NCBI GenBank assembly: GCA_005765155.1
Contig: VCCP01000003.1
Location: forward strand, 2,480,001-2,544,000
Length of the DNA stretch: 64,000 nt
Origin: Zelopaecilomyces penicillatus
Lineage: Eukaryota; Ascomycota; Sordariomycetes; Hypocreales; Pseudodiploosporaceae
Direction: 5' to 3'
The notes under the pieces were generated by a model, which saw nothing but the letters and a program-made list of their open reading frames with translations, was not told the DNA's origin and made no database searches. The position numbers were made by a program, and so were the translations under genes. Within the stretch, counting starts at the first letter, position 1. Every line of letters begins with the position of its first letter. Positions 1 to 13,482 of this stretch are shown piece after piece.

Positions 1-421
1 TTAATACTTTAAATTTAATTAAATATAATATAAACTTAATATATAAATATATATATACTAATATAAATTATAATAATAATAAATTTATATTTATATTTAT
101 AAATATTATTAATTAAAGAATAAATAAAAAAAAGAAATTTAAGAAATAATTAATAATAATTTAAAAAATAATAATTTAAAGCCTAAAAGAATATTAGAAT
201 TTAAATTATATAATTAATATATTAATATTATAATTATATAATATTATAAATTAGATTATTATTATTAATCTTATATTATAGTATAGGCTTATAAAGGTTT
301 AATACCTAAATATATAAAGTATATAATCCCTTTTAATTTAATAAATAAATAAAAAACCTTTAAAAAACTAAAAACCCTTATTTTTTATTTATTTAATATA
401 ATAAAAAATATAATAGCTTTA

Positions 422-488
422 TAATTATTTTATTTCTTTTTTAATTATTTTATTTCTTTTTTAATTATTTTATTTCTTTTTTAATTAT
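422..488. repeat. 20-bp tandem repeat, about three copies
   Basis: The 20-bp unit TAATTATTTTATTTCTTTTT is repeated slightly more than three times without mismatch. It lies just inside the left inverted repeat of copy A. No function is evident. Confidence 0.85.
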
Positions 489-605
489 TATATTTAAAAA
501 TTAATTATATATAAAAATTAATTATAATAATAAATAATTTCTTATTAACTTAAAATAATAATTTCCTTTTATTTATTAATTCTTTTATTTTCTTAATAAT
601 CTTTT

Positions 606-1097
606 TATAAAGCTATTTAAAGGCCTATAACCTAGCCTAATAAACCAAAAGATCTAATAATAATAACTTTAAATACTATACTAGGCCTTATAATAGCTTA
701 TATAGCCTATCTTAATAGAATAGTATTATAACTATCCTCTCTTCCGAGATAATTCAACCATAAATCACTAGATCTTCTTTTAGTTTTCTTAGGCTTAAAA
801 TTATCTCTTCTCTACTAATATAGACCCCTAAGACTTTAAAGAGCCTTATAAGCTAGCTTAACCTATATATAATTCGAACCCTTAACCTTTTAAATAAACC
901 AAGCCTATCTCTAGCCCCTTTTAGCTAACCCTATATACTAGGCTTATCTAACCTATTTAAAGCTATTATAATTATAAAGCTATTTAAAGGCTTATAGCCT
1001 AGCCTAATAAACTAATAGATCTAATAATACTAGCTTTAAGTGCTATACTAGGCCTTATAATAGCTTATATAGCCTGTCTTGGTAGAATAATATTATA
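606..1097. mobile_element. TRIM-like miniature LTR retroelement, complete copy
   Basis: Two direct repeats of exactly 125 bp (606-730 and 973-1097) flank a 242-bp non-coding interior. The whole is bracketed by the 5-bp direct duplication CTTTT (601-605 and 1098-1102), as expected for an LTR element integrated by an integrase. Each repeat begins TATAA and ends TTATA; the usual TG...CA ends of an LTR would become TA...TA under RIP. The interior is too short to code for gag or pol, which fits a TRIM, a non-autonomous LTR element. I cannot identify a primer-binding site with confidence. Three further LTR units occur at 20670-20794, 25235-25359 and 25505-25629. Confidence 0.75.
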
Positions 1098-2281
1098 CTT
1101 TTTATCTTTTTTAAAATTATTTAATAAAATTATTTAATAAAATTATTTTAATTAATAGCCTTTTTAAATAAATAAATAAATATATAAAATATATATTATT
1201 TTATTATATTATTATAATATCATTATAATTTATATATTAATTCTTAAAGAGATATTTTTGATAATTAATTAAAAGATTTATATTTATAAATTAAGAATAT
1301 TTTTATAAATAATTAAGAAAGTAATTATATAAATATTAATATAATATTATAAATATATTCTTAAATTAACTTAAATATTTAATAATTATTTTAAGATAAG
1401 ATATTCTTTATAGTTTTATATCTTTATAATTTCTATTTAAATATTATTTAAAAGAATATTATAATATTATTTTAATAATAAACTAAGTTTTATATTATTA
1501 AATAAGATACTTTTTTAAATAATTAAATTAAGATAATTAAATAATTAATTACTTTATTATATAATTATTATAAATTAAATAATAATATAAAAATATAATA
1601 AAACTTTAAATTTATAAAGAATAATATATAAGAATATTTTATATAATTAAAAAAAATTAATATAATATTTTAATATTATTCTTGTTAAAGAATAAATATA
1701 TTTAAGATCTAGAAAAATAAATAAAATTAAAAAGCTATATACTTTTTAAATCTTTAATAATAATATAAAGGCTATTATAATTATAAAAAAAGTATTAATT
1801 ATAATAAATAATCTTTTTATAATAATTATAAAAAAAAGATTAAAAAAAATATAAATAAAATAATTAACTAAATTAATAAAGATAAAATAAATACTTTATA
1901 ATATAAAAGCCTAGAAAATCTTAAATAAAAATAGAATTTTAATAGGTTTTTTTAAAGCTTATAAATAATAATTTTGAATAATAATAATATATTATAATTA
2001 AAACTTTAATATATAATATTCTTTATAATAATTTTATAATATAATAATAATAATATTTAAAACTCTAAAAAGAAATTTCTTATATATTAAATAATAAAAG
2101 ATAAATACTTATATCTTTATTAATTATAATAAAAAAGATTATTAAAATAATCCTTAATAAATATAACTTTTATATAATAAAATAAATAAATCTTTTATTA
2201 AAAAATTAAGTAAATAATTAAATAAATAAAAGTATTAAAACTATTATCTTTAAAATTATTAAAAAAATATAAGCTATCTAA

Positions 2282-2283
<2 letters not shown>

Positions 2284-2323
<40 letters not shown>

Positions 2324-2347
2324 CATAATAATAATAATAATAATAAT
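2284..2347. repeat. (AAT)n microsatellite
   Basis: About 20 units of AAT with one C interruption (AATCATAAT). It is an ordinary trinucleotide tract in AT-rich DNA. Confidence 0.9.
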
Positions 2348-4436
2348 ATAGTATTATTATAATTTAATATAAAGAATATATTTAAGATAATTTCTTATTT
2401 TTAATTATTTTATATTATAAAACAAATTATATTAAATAATAAAATAATTATATAATTATCTTAAAAAAAGAATAATAAAACTATAGTTTAATAATAATAT
2501 TAATAATTCTTATAATATTTTAATTAAAATATTATAAGAATCCTTTTTATTCTCTATTTATTTTATTATATATATTATTATTTTTTATTAAATCTTAATT
2601 AAAATATAAAGATTTAATATAATAAGCTTTATAAAGAATATAAATCTATTTAATAATAACTCTAATATAAATAATATATATCTTTATTTAATAAAGGCTT
2701 AAATCTATATTATAGAGTAATTAACTGCTTAATTATCTTATTTTTATTATATTAAGGAGTATATTTAAATCCTATTATAATAAAAACTCTCTCTTTTTTA
2801 GCTTAATTATCTAAAAATAAATATCTTATTTTATAATATAAAACTCAGATTATTATTAAAATAATATTATAATACTCTTTTAAATAATATTAAAGTATTA
2901 ATTATAAGAATAAAAATATAAAAAATATCTTATCTTAAGATAATTATGAAGTATTTAAGCTAATTTTATAATATTAATATAATATATTTATAGTATTAAT
3001 AAATTAATTTCTTAAACTATTAATAAAATTATTTTTAATTAATAGATATAAATCTTTTAATTAATTATTAAAAAAGCCTTTTTAAAAATTAATATATAAG
3101 GTATAATAATACTATATATCTATAATAATATAATAGTATAAAGAATATATATTCTTTAGGTTTATTTATTTATTTAAAAAGATTATTAATTAAAATAATA
3201 TTATTAAATAATTATAAGAAAGATAAAATAATTATTAAAAGATAAAAGAATTAATAAATTAAAAGAAAATTATTATTTTAAGCTTAATACTAAGCTATTT
3301 ATTATTATAATTAGTTATTATATATAATAATTAAAAGAGAAGTAAAGTAGTTATAAGGCTATTATATTAGCTATTATATTAAAAGAAAATAATAAGAATA
3401 AAGGTTTTTATTTCTTTAAGGGTTTTTTCTTTTTATATATTAAATTAAAAGGGATTATATACCTTATATAAATAGGTATTAAATACTTATAAGCTTAAAC
3501 TATAATATAGTATTAAAAAAAAAATAAAGACTTAAAGAATATATAAAGTTTAATTTAAGGTTTATAAATTAAAATTTATATTTAATAAATTTAAGCTTAT
3601 ATAGTTTATTAAAATATATATAATATTTATATATAATTTAAAATTTAATAATATTATAATATCTTTTATAAAATATATAAAAATATTAAATATTAAATTT
3701 TATAAAAAACTTATCTTTATTAAATATTAAATTAATATCTAAAGAAAACTTATTCTATAAAATCTAGCTTTAATAAAGCTTATTATAAAGATAAAAAAAC
3801 CTTATTTTTATATAATTTAAATTATTTATATAATAATTATATATAGTATTATTATATATAAAATAATTATCTTTTATAAAATTAATAAAGCTTTAATCTT
3901 ATAAAAAATATAAAAAATATATATAATATAAATACTATACTTATATAATATTATTAAAGTATATAAAGTTAATTTATATATCTTCTTAAATTTAAAATAT
4001 ATATTTTATCTTTAAACCTATATCTTATATAATAAAATATAAAAGGCTTTAATTATTTATAGAATTATATGAGCTTTTTTAAATAAATATAATGGATTAT
4101 AATAATCTTTATATAATTATATTATTTATAATAATAATTTAATCTTTAATTATTATTATTTAAGATTAATATATAATTAAATTAATAATAAATAATAAAT
4201 AAATCCTTTAATAGGATATTTATATATTAATAATAATAAATAATAAATAATAAAATTATTAAAAATAAATTATATAATGATTAATTAATCTATAATCTTA
4301 AATTAAAAAAATATTAAAGAAATATAATACTCTTATAAAAGTAAAAAGCTTATTATTTATATAATTAAAAATAAAATTAAAAGTCTTTTTTTATTATTAT
4401 TATTAAAATGAGTGGGTTTTTCTTATATAATAGTCT

Positions 4437-4520
4437 GATCTATTATAGCCTAATAGCTAGATCTGTTATAAATTTAATAGTTAGATCTATTATAGTCTAA
4501 TAGTTAAATCTACTATCTTA
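4437..4520. repeat. 23-bp tandem repeat, about four diverged copies
   Basis: Units beginning GATCT[A/G]TTATA recur at 4437, 4460, 4484 and, diverged, near 4507. Part of the region has a partner in opposite orientation at about 57985-58175, so this is the surviving core of a dispersed repeat. Confidence 0.6.
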
Positions 4521-5699
4521 TAAGAGCTAGATATATTATAAGACTTAAGACCCCTTAGCAGCCTAACCTGCTAAGAGCTAGATTGGTTATTTAAGAGCTT
4601 ATCCTTTAAAAACCCCTTTTTTTCTTATATTTAAAATATTTAAAAATCTAAATAAAGAATTATTAAGAATACTAAAGGATTTCTTAATAATCTTAATATT
4701 ATTTAAATATAAAAGATAATTAGATTTTTAATTAATTCTATTTTCTTTTTTATATTAATAATATAAAACCTTTTTATTTATTTTTATTTGTTTTTATTTT
4801 TAGAATTTATTTTAAATAATTAGTTATTATCTTTTTATTATTATTATTATTATTAGCTTTAATTATAATTATATATTATATATTATAATAGATTATAAGC
4901 TTAAAAGAATAATTATTCTAGATTATAAAAAGAAAATTCTTTTTTTTTATTATTTTTAATCTCTTTATATATTAGATTTTTTTATTCTTTTAATTACATT
5001 AGATTTATATTTTCTATTAATTAAAAGTTATAAAAAAATTATATATATAAGAATTAAATCTTAGATTTATATTATAATTTATTTTTAGATTTACAGATTA
5101 TTAATATAGATTTATATAGAATTATAGGTTATAGCTTTATTAATTATATTAAATATAATTAATTACTTAAATTATTAATTAATCTTATAAAAGGCTTATA
5201 TAAAACTATAAAAATCAGTTAATTAAGTAAAGATATTATACTAGCTATATTATAACCTAATTATAGCTAATATATAATAAGCAGCCCTTATATTTTTTTT
5301 TAATTAATTAATTATTTTTAAGGCTTTTATTAAAATTTAATTATTTATAGTATTATTATGATTAATACTTTTAATTATTTATAATATTATTATATATCTA
5401 TAAGCTTATTTTTAAAAGCTTATTTTTTTTATATTATTATAATTATTAATTATAATAATCTAATCTTAAGAATATTAAATTAAAATCTTTTAATAAAAAG
5501 AATTTATTAGAATTATAAGCTCTTTAATCTTAGATATAGAAGCTTATATAATAATTATAATAATTATAAGCATAATTTATAATAGCTATAATTACTAAAA
5601 TTATTAAAGAGCTATTATAATATTAATTTAAGCTATCTTAATTACTATTATAGCTAGTATAGCCTATAAATATATTAAAGGATTTAGTTTTAAAAGAAT

Positions 5700-6900
5700 T
5701 ATTTAAGAAAATAAGATTCTTAATATAAATATAATATATAAGATAAATTATTTTTATCTTTATTTAATATAGATTATTATAATTATTAATTAAAAGTTAG
5801 TTTTAAATTTTATTAAAGGCTTTATTAATAATAAATAATAAAAAGGCTATAAATAGATTTATAAATAATTAAAGGTATTATAGATTAAGATTAATATTAT
5901 AATCTTAATTATTATTATTATTATTATTAATAAAGAAATTATATTAAAAATTATATTTTAAAATAAACCTTTAAATATAAAAATAATAATTTTATATCTA
6001 TTATATTAATATTAATATTAATATAAAGATAAAAATATATTAAATAAATTAAATAAGTTAATTATTAATAATTATTATATTTAATATTATCTTAATAATT
6101 AAAGCTATATAAATTATATTTAATTTAATTCTTTATAAACTTAAAGCTTTATATTAATAAATAATAATTATAATTATAATAAAATAAAAACTATTTAAAT
6201 AAAGATAATCTATATTTTAAAAAAAAGATATTTTAATAAAATATAAAAATAAATAATTTCTTATTTTAATTAATAATAGAAAGGTATTCTTAATTATATT
6301 AATAATATATATATATATCTTAATATAAATAATAAATTAAATATTTTATTAATTATTATTATAACTTTAATTAAAATATTAATAGCTTTATTAAAACTAT
6401 ATAAAAAGATATTAAATCTTATTTAATTAAAAGATATAATAATCTTTTATATCTTTATAATATATTTATTTAAATAATTAAAAAAAAAATTATAATTATA
6501 AAATAATTAAAATAAATATTAAGAAAATATATAAGAATATTAATTTAAATAATAATTTAAATTATCTTATATAAATTTTATTTTAAAATAAATTATTATT
6601 AATTAATAGCTTTAAAAATTAAATTATTATTTTAAATAAATATTTATATATTTATATTTAATTCTTATATCTAAGATTATAATAATTATTTTTTTAATTC
6701 TAAAATTTAAATTATATTATATTTTTTTATAATTATTTATATAATTATTTATATAATTTAAAAAATATAAAGTTTTTAATCCTTTTAAAGCTAATTATAA
6801 TAATTATCTTATTATTATCTTTAATATAAGAAATTATATAAAGATTTTATTTTAATATTTATTAAGATTTTTTATAAATTAAAATTAAATAAATTAATCT
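5700..6900. repeat. Dispersed AT-rich family Z, copy 1
   Basis: A segment near 5720-5910 closely matches 30040-30230 and, more distantly, 56150-56330, all in the same orientation. Recognisable similarity continues for about a kilobase in each, for example stretches describing TTTATAAATAATTRAAKGTA. Ends are not delimited and coding potential is lost. It is probably one transposon family scattered on both sides of the gene island. Confidence 0.5.
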
Positions 6901-8381
6901 ATCTTTATTATTATAAATAATTAATTATATAACCTTATATATAAGTATTAATATTATTTTATATTATTTAATTCTAGCTTTTTATATTAGAATTTAATAT
7001 TATAGGATAATAATATAAAAAATATATTAATATATAAAATAATAATATTATAAAAATAAAAAATAATATTATAAATAATAAGGTTTTATAAAAAATATTA
7101 AAAAAACTTAATATCTTTATAATAAAGATTATATTTTAAAGATATATTTATAAATTTATAATTAAGATTATCATAAATAATAATATTATTAATAGATTAA
7201 TTAAAAATAATCTTAATATCTTTATAATAATAATAAATTATAAAGATTATTTAATAATAATATAATTATTATTATTTTTATTTTAATAAAATAATAAATT
7301 ATAAATAAGATTATCTAGTTTTTAATATAAATTAATATTTTAAGTTCTATAAAAACCTATTTAATATTAATTAAAACTATTTTAATATTATTATTATAAA
7401 TATAAAATAAAAATAACTTTAATAATAAAATCTAATTAAATTATTTATTTATTTATATATTAAACTCCTTTAAAATATAATTATAATAAAAATAATATTT
7501 CTTTTTAAAATTATTATATTAAAAGGTATTAATAGATTAATAAAAAAAGATTTCTTTTTAAAAAAGACTTTTATAAATATAAACCCTTTAATAAAATTAT
7601 TAAATTAATTATATATTTTAAATAATAAATATTTAAATATAAAGCTTATATTTATAATATTATAAAGATATTATATAAATTTAATAATTAAGATATTAAT
7701 ATCTATTCTAAACGATTTAATAAATATATTGTAAAAAAGAATAAATAATTATAAAACTATATAATTTATAATAAATAATATAAAGCCTTTTTAAATATAT
7801 ATTTTAAAATATAAATAAAGATTAATAAATTAAAATAGCTTATAAATATAAGCCTTTTAATTTAATTTAATATATTATATTATAATTAAAATAATAAATA
7901 TATAATTGTTTATATATAATATTAATATTAAACTTTTCTTAAAGAATTTAATTAATTACTTTAAAAAAGAATAATAAATAAATATAAGAATTAATAATAA
8001 TATCTTTAACTTAAATTAAATATAATAATTATATTTATATTAGATTATATAATATCTATAATAATTTAAAAAGGCTATATATTTAACTTTATTCTATAAT
8101 ATTATTTATATTTTATTAAAACATAAACGAAAAAGGCTTAAAAATAGAATTATTAATAGAATTATATAATAAATATAATATTATTATTATATAAAAGCTA
8201 TTTATCAGCTTATAAATTAAGGTATCTTATATTATAATTATAATAAATAAATAAAGATTAAGCTTATATTATAATTAATTAAAAGAATAATAGCTTTATA
8301 ATATAATTTATTTTATTTAGAATCTTATAAAAAGAGGGTATATACTATACTATTAATAAATATATAATAGCTATAAAAATA

Positions 8382-8516
8382 TTAGGTATATATAAAGTTA
8401 AAAAGTTGATTCCTTTAGCTAAGGTTTTCTTATATCTGATATAGCTATTTATATAGCCTTCTTTAATAAGAGCGACTGCCTTAATTAACTAATTTATTAA
8501 TTAATTAATTATAGGC
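8382..8516 (-). repeat. Repeat family Y, copy 1 (RIP-mutated, inverted)
   Basis: The reverse complement of this stretch aligns with 38966-39084 and 40391-40525, starting GCCTATAAT and ending in a block related to ATACACCCAA. It is RIP-mutated, though it keeps more C and G than copy 2. As with copy 2, an AT-rich tandem tract (near 8520-8555) lies next to its GCCTATAAT end. Confidence 0.7.
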
Positions 8517-9096
8517 TTCATAAATAATAAAATAATAAAATAATAAAATATAATATATATTATATAATAATTACTGTTTGATAAAAAAGCTAGGATCCTT
8601 TATTATCCTTATTCTTTAAATTCTTTATCTTTAAACCTAAAGTATTATTATTTTTAAATTTATTATCTGTTTTATTCTTAGCCTCCTTTTATATTAATCT
8701 ATTTGAAAATCCATCCAGATTCTTTAGCTTATTAAGTTTTATTATTATTATCTATCTTTAATATCTATTTAATTATAATTAATCTTAGATTAAATAATCT
8801 TTCTATTATTTAATTATATAATTACTTAGATCTTATTATACCTTATATTAATATCTTAAAAAATTACTTTAACAATTTATTTTTATTTAAATATATAGTT
8901 TATTTTAATTAAAATACTTTTTTATTTAAATATTAGATTTTTCTTATTTATCTATTATACCTATTCTATAAAACTAAAATTTAATATAAGGGTATAAGAA
9001 TAAATAATATATTTATAATTTATTATTATTAAAAAGATACTTTATAAAGAAATCTCTTAAAGATAATAAAAGCTTTATTTTTAAATCTTATAATAA

Positions 9097-9185
9097 CCTG
9101 CCCTATAGCCTATATAACAGCCTTATAATAACCTTATAACAGCCTGCCCTACGACCTATATAACAGCCTTATAATAACCTTTTAA
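9097..9185. repeat. 46-bp tandem duplication
   Basis: Two units of 46 bp start at 9097 and 9143 with CCTGCCCTA; they differ mainly at CTATAG versus CTACGA. They keep more C than their surroundings. The reverse complement resembles the repeats at 34466-34626, sharing AAGGCTGTTATATA. Confidence 0.75.
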
Positions 9186-10279
9186 TATCCTATTTAACAG
9201 CCTATTAAAAAGCTCTTCCAGAACAGCTAGATAATAGAAAGGGTTTATATTATACTATTTATTTTATATCTTTATATTAAAACTTAATTTTAAGGGATAG
9301 ATATATAAAACTAGCTTTAAAACTAAGACAAGGCTTAGGGTAGTATAGGCCTCTATTATTATAAATAGCTAAAAGTATATCTATATATAATAAGACTCTT
9401 TATTATATTATATTAATGTTTAATTTATTTAATTAATTTATTTAATTAATTTCTTATTAATTATCTTTTAAAGTATAAGATTTTAAATATATTAAAATAA
9501 TATTAATTTTATTAAAGATAATATTTTTTATTTAATAAAGTTTTTTAAAAATAGGATTTTAAAATCTATATATTAAATCTTTTTTATAATTAATTCAAAA
9601 ATATAATAATAATCTTATATCAAATTTCCTAAAAAAATACACTTTAAATATTTAATATATTATAAATATTTAATATATTATAAGAATTATATTTTTAATT
9701 ATATATTATTCTCTTAATAAACCTTTTTTACAATACTTAGATTATTATTAATAAATAAATATATAACTTTTATATTAATAATTAATAATTAAAATATAAA
9801 ATTTATTTTTTATTTTTAATCTTATTTTATTACTTTATAAATAATTTATTATTATTTATAGTATCTTTTTAATCTTAAATATAAATAAAATAAATCTCTA
9901 TCTTTTTAATATTAATAATTATAATATTAAAAGATTTTATTAATTTAATATAATTATTATTATTAAAATATCTTATTTAAATATATAAATTAATAAAAAA
10001 AGATTTTATTTAATATATAAATTATTAAAAATATATTTAAATCTATTAAATTAATTTCTTTTTAATTATTTAAATAATTTAAAAATATTTATATTTTTAA
10101 AGGTTTAATTAAAATAATTTATTTATTATTAATTATTATAATAAATAATTTATTTTAATTATAGAATACTTTATTTTATATTATAAATCTATTAATAATA
10201 AATAAATTAATATAATAATTAAGAATATATAAGACTTTTATTAATTAGATTTATATTATATATTATTATTATTAATTAT

Positions 10280-12465
10280 CAATCTTATATTACAGCTTAA
10301 GTATCTAAAGATTTAATACTTATATATATCAGGTATATAATCCCTTTTAATTTAATAAATAAAAAAGAAAAACCCTTAAAGGAGGAAAAACCCTTTTTTT
10401 TTTATTTTTTTTATTATAATAATTAATATAATAGCTTTATAATTACTTTTTTTCTTAATTATTATATATAATAATTAATTATAATAATAAATAGCTTAAT
10501 ATTAAGCCTAGAATATTAATTTTCTTTAATATATTGATTCTCTTATTTTTTAATAATCCTTTTATTATTTTTATAATTATTTAATAATATTATTTTAATT
10601 AATAATTTTTTAATATAAATTAATAAATCTAAAGAATATATAATCTTTATATTATTATATTATTATAAAAGTATAATATTATGATAGTTTATATATTAGT
10701 TTTCAAAGAGATTTCTTTAATAATTTATTAAAAGATTTATATTTATTAACTAAGAATATTTTTATTAATAATTAAAAATACTATGATATTAATTTTATAA
10801 GACTAGCTTAAATATTTAATAATTATTTTAAAATAAGATCCTTTTTTAATTTTATATCCTTATAATTAATATTTTAATATTATTTTATTAATAATTTAAG
10901 TTTTATATTATTAAATAATATATTATTTTTAATAATTAAATTAAATAAGTGTAGTTTTATTATATTAGGATTTAAATATATTTTTTAATAATAAGATTAT
11001 AATAATTAAGTAATTAATTATATTTCTATTATATAAAAAGATCCTTAAATTATAATAATTAATATTATTTCTTTATTAATAATAATAATAGTATTTATTA
11101 TATCTTTTATTAATAATAAAATTTAAAATAGTTTATAATTATTAAATATATATTTATTATAATAGTTATATTTTAAGATGTTATTATTTAAAATCTATTT
11201 TAATAATTAAGTATTCTTTTTACTTATTATTAAATTAGAATAAAAAGTATTATATCCTATATTTCAAAGCTTTTAATGAAATTAATAAAGATATTATTTA
11301 AATTAATAGATTTATTAATAATATAATTTATTTAAATCTTTTATTATTATTATAATTTAATAATCCTTAAATTTAATTATAATATTTATATTTTTATTAT
11401 AATTCTTAATATAATTAATAAATTTAAGCTTCTTATTTATATATTAATATTTCTTAGTTTTTATTAATATTTTAAGGTATTTATTTAATTTTATAAAATA
11501 AAATAATATTTTATTAATATTTTTATTAATATTATAATTAAAATTAAAATTATTATAATCTATTAAATATAATAATTATAAAACTTTTCTATTAATATAT
11601 TAAATAAGATTTAAATTTTAATATTTCTTTTTAATAATATATATATTATAAATAATTACTTTTTAATATTTGAATCTTAAGCTTAAATACCTTATAATTT
11701 AAAATTTAAAAAAGTATTCTAAAATTAGATTTATTTTATTTATTTATTAAGTTTTTAAATACCTTTTATAAATATTTAATTATATAATTTAATATTTTAC
11801 TAATTATTTAAATAATTATTATTAAATTATATAGTTTATATAATAGAGGGCTTAATTATTTAATTACTCTAGCTTTATTATATTAAAGAGTAGGTTTAAA
11901 TCCTATTATATTAAAAAAAAACTATCCTTTTTTTAACTTAATTATCTAGAAAAGATAATCTATTTATTAATATAAAACTTAGATTATTATTAAAATAATA
12001 TTATTATATCCTTTTAAATAATATTAAGATATTAATTATAGGGATATAAAACTATAAAAAATATTTTATTCTAAAATAATTATTTGATATTTAAACTAGT
12101 TTTATAATATTAATATTATATATTTATAATATAAATATAATAGCTTTTTTAATTATTAATAAAGATATTCTTATTTAATAGATATAAATCTTTTAATTAA
12201 TTATTAAAAAAGCCTATTTAAGAACTAATATATAAGCTATTATAATATTATATATCTATAATAATATAATAATATAAATAATATATATGCTTTAATTTTA
12301 TTTATTTATTTAAAAAAGCTATTAATTAAAATAATATTATTATATAATTATAAGAAAGATAAAACGATTAATAAGAAATAAAAGCTATAATAAATTTAAA
12401 AAAAATATATACCTTATATATATAAGTACAAGGCCTTTATAAATCTAAGCTATAATATAAGATTA
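10280..12465. mobile_element. Long-inverted-repeat element, copy B (shorter, RIP-degraded)
   Basis: The left end (from about 10280) carries the same TATATAATCCCTTTTAATTT block as copy A, here at about 10331-10350. The right end, read in reverse complement, begins AATCTTATATTATAG like the left end of copy A. Several internal blocks are shared with copy A in the same order. This copy is about 1.1 kb shorter, so it carries an internal deletion or is a shortened derivative. No reading frame survives. Confidence 0.55.
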
Positions 12466-12852
12466 AATAAATAAAAAAAGATTAAATTATATAATAATTA
12501 TAAATTTCTTATAATTTATAATATTTTTAAAAGATAAAAAATACTTTATTATTTATAATAAACTTTTTTATTAATTATTTATTAAAAAATAAATTTATTT
12601 TAATAATATCTAATAAAAAATTATTATTATAATATTAATAATATATATTATATTAAATTTAATAATTTATTCTTTTATTTTAATTTATTATTTAAGAAAT
12701 TAATAATTTATTTTAAATAAGCTATATATATAATATAATATTTTTATTATATAAAATTTAGATTTTTTTAATTAAATAATTTTAATATATAAGATATTAT
12801 ATTTATATTTATATTTATATTCATTTATAATACTTAAAATAATATATTATAA

Positions 12853-12857
<5 letters not shown>

Positions 12858-12889
<32 letters not shown>

Positions 12890-12890
12890 T
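12858..12890. repeat. (AAT)n microsatellite
   Basis: A short tract of about ten ATA/AAT units in AT-rich sequence. Nothing else is seen here. Confidence 0.8.
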
Positions 12891-13083
12891 TATAATTTAT
12901 AATATATTTAAAATCTTTTTATTAATCTTTAATTAAGATTAATTAATAGATTTATTAATTCTTTTTAAGATTTCTTTTAAATAAAGAAATTATTAAGAGT
13001 ATTATTATTTATATATAAAGAAATTATTATTTATATATAAGGATTATGTATCTACACTCACCCCCCTAATCCTAATTAAATAG

Positions 13084-13334
13084 GCCACTATAATAGGCAA
13101 TTAAACAACCAGGCCGTTCCAGTATATACAACCCATCAATTAAAGAGCCACAGCACAGCGCAAATCACTATAACATAGACCGGTATATATAATCAATTTA
13201 TAAGGCCACTATATAAGCGATTTTATAACTTAATTGACCATATATATTATAGTCTTTCTAATCATAGCCTCTTTAATTAATAGGTTGTACATACTATATT
13301 AGCTTGGCTATTTAATTGCCTACTATAATGATCT
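13084..13334. mobile_element. Foldback (MITE-like) element with long imperfect arms
   Basis: The left arm (about 13084-13149) and the reverse complement of the right arm (about 13267-13334) align over some 65 bp. They share TAGGCAATTAAA, a TACAACC block and an AATTAAAGAG block, with mismatches mostly of transition type. A spacer of about 115 bp separates the arms. The stretch keeps far more C and G than its flanks, as does adjoining sequence from about 13030 to 13440, so it is a late insertion or escaped most RIP. No coding potential is seen. Confidence 0.65.
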
Positions 13335-13482
13335 GTTTAAGTAAGAGGGATACTTGGATCCTTGGTAGGGTGTGCATAGGAAAACCGGTGCATACATAAC
13401 AGTAATTTTTTTGTATGCGAATAGTAATACTCATTATTAATCCTATTTTTATAGAATTATTTTATTATAAACAGGATATACC

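Larger units (their letters stand above)
266..3515. mobile_element. Long-inverted-repeat element, copy A (RIP-degraded)
   Basis: The left end (from about 266) and the reverse complement of the right end (to about 3515) match over at least 80 bp. Both ends include the string TATATAATCCCTTTTAATTT (left near 319-340). Internal stretches match copy B at 10280-12465 in the same orientation, for example near 1190-1320 against 10640-10780 and near 2700-2830 against 11840-11960. Terminal inverted repeats with a shared internal part suggest a cut-and-paste DNA transposon, but no transposase can be read through the RIP damage. End points are good to about 10 bp, and no target duplication is obvious. 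A TRIM element (606-1097) is inserted inside. Confidence 0.55.

Noticed and set aside
735..970. A tRNA gene or tRNA-derived SINE in the TRIM interior
   Set aside because: Box-like words are present, but the flanking arms do not pair into a cloverleaf, and the LTR-plus-duplication structure explains the element better.
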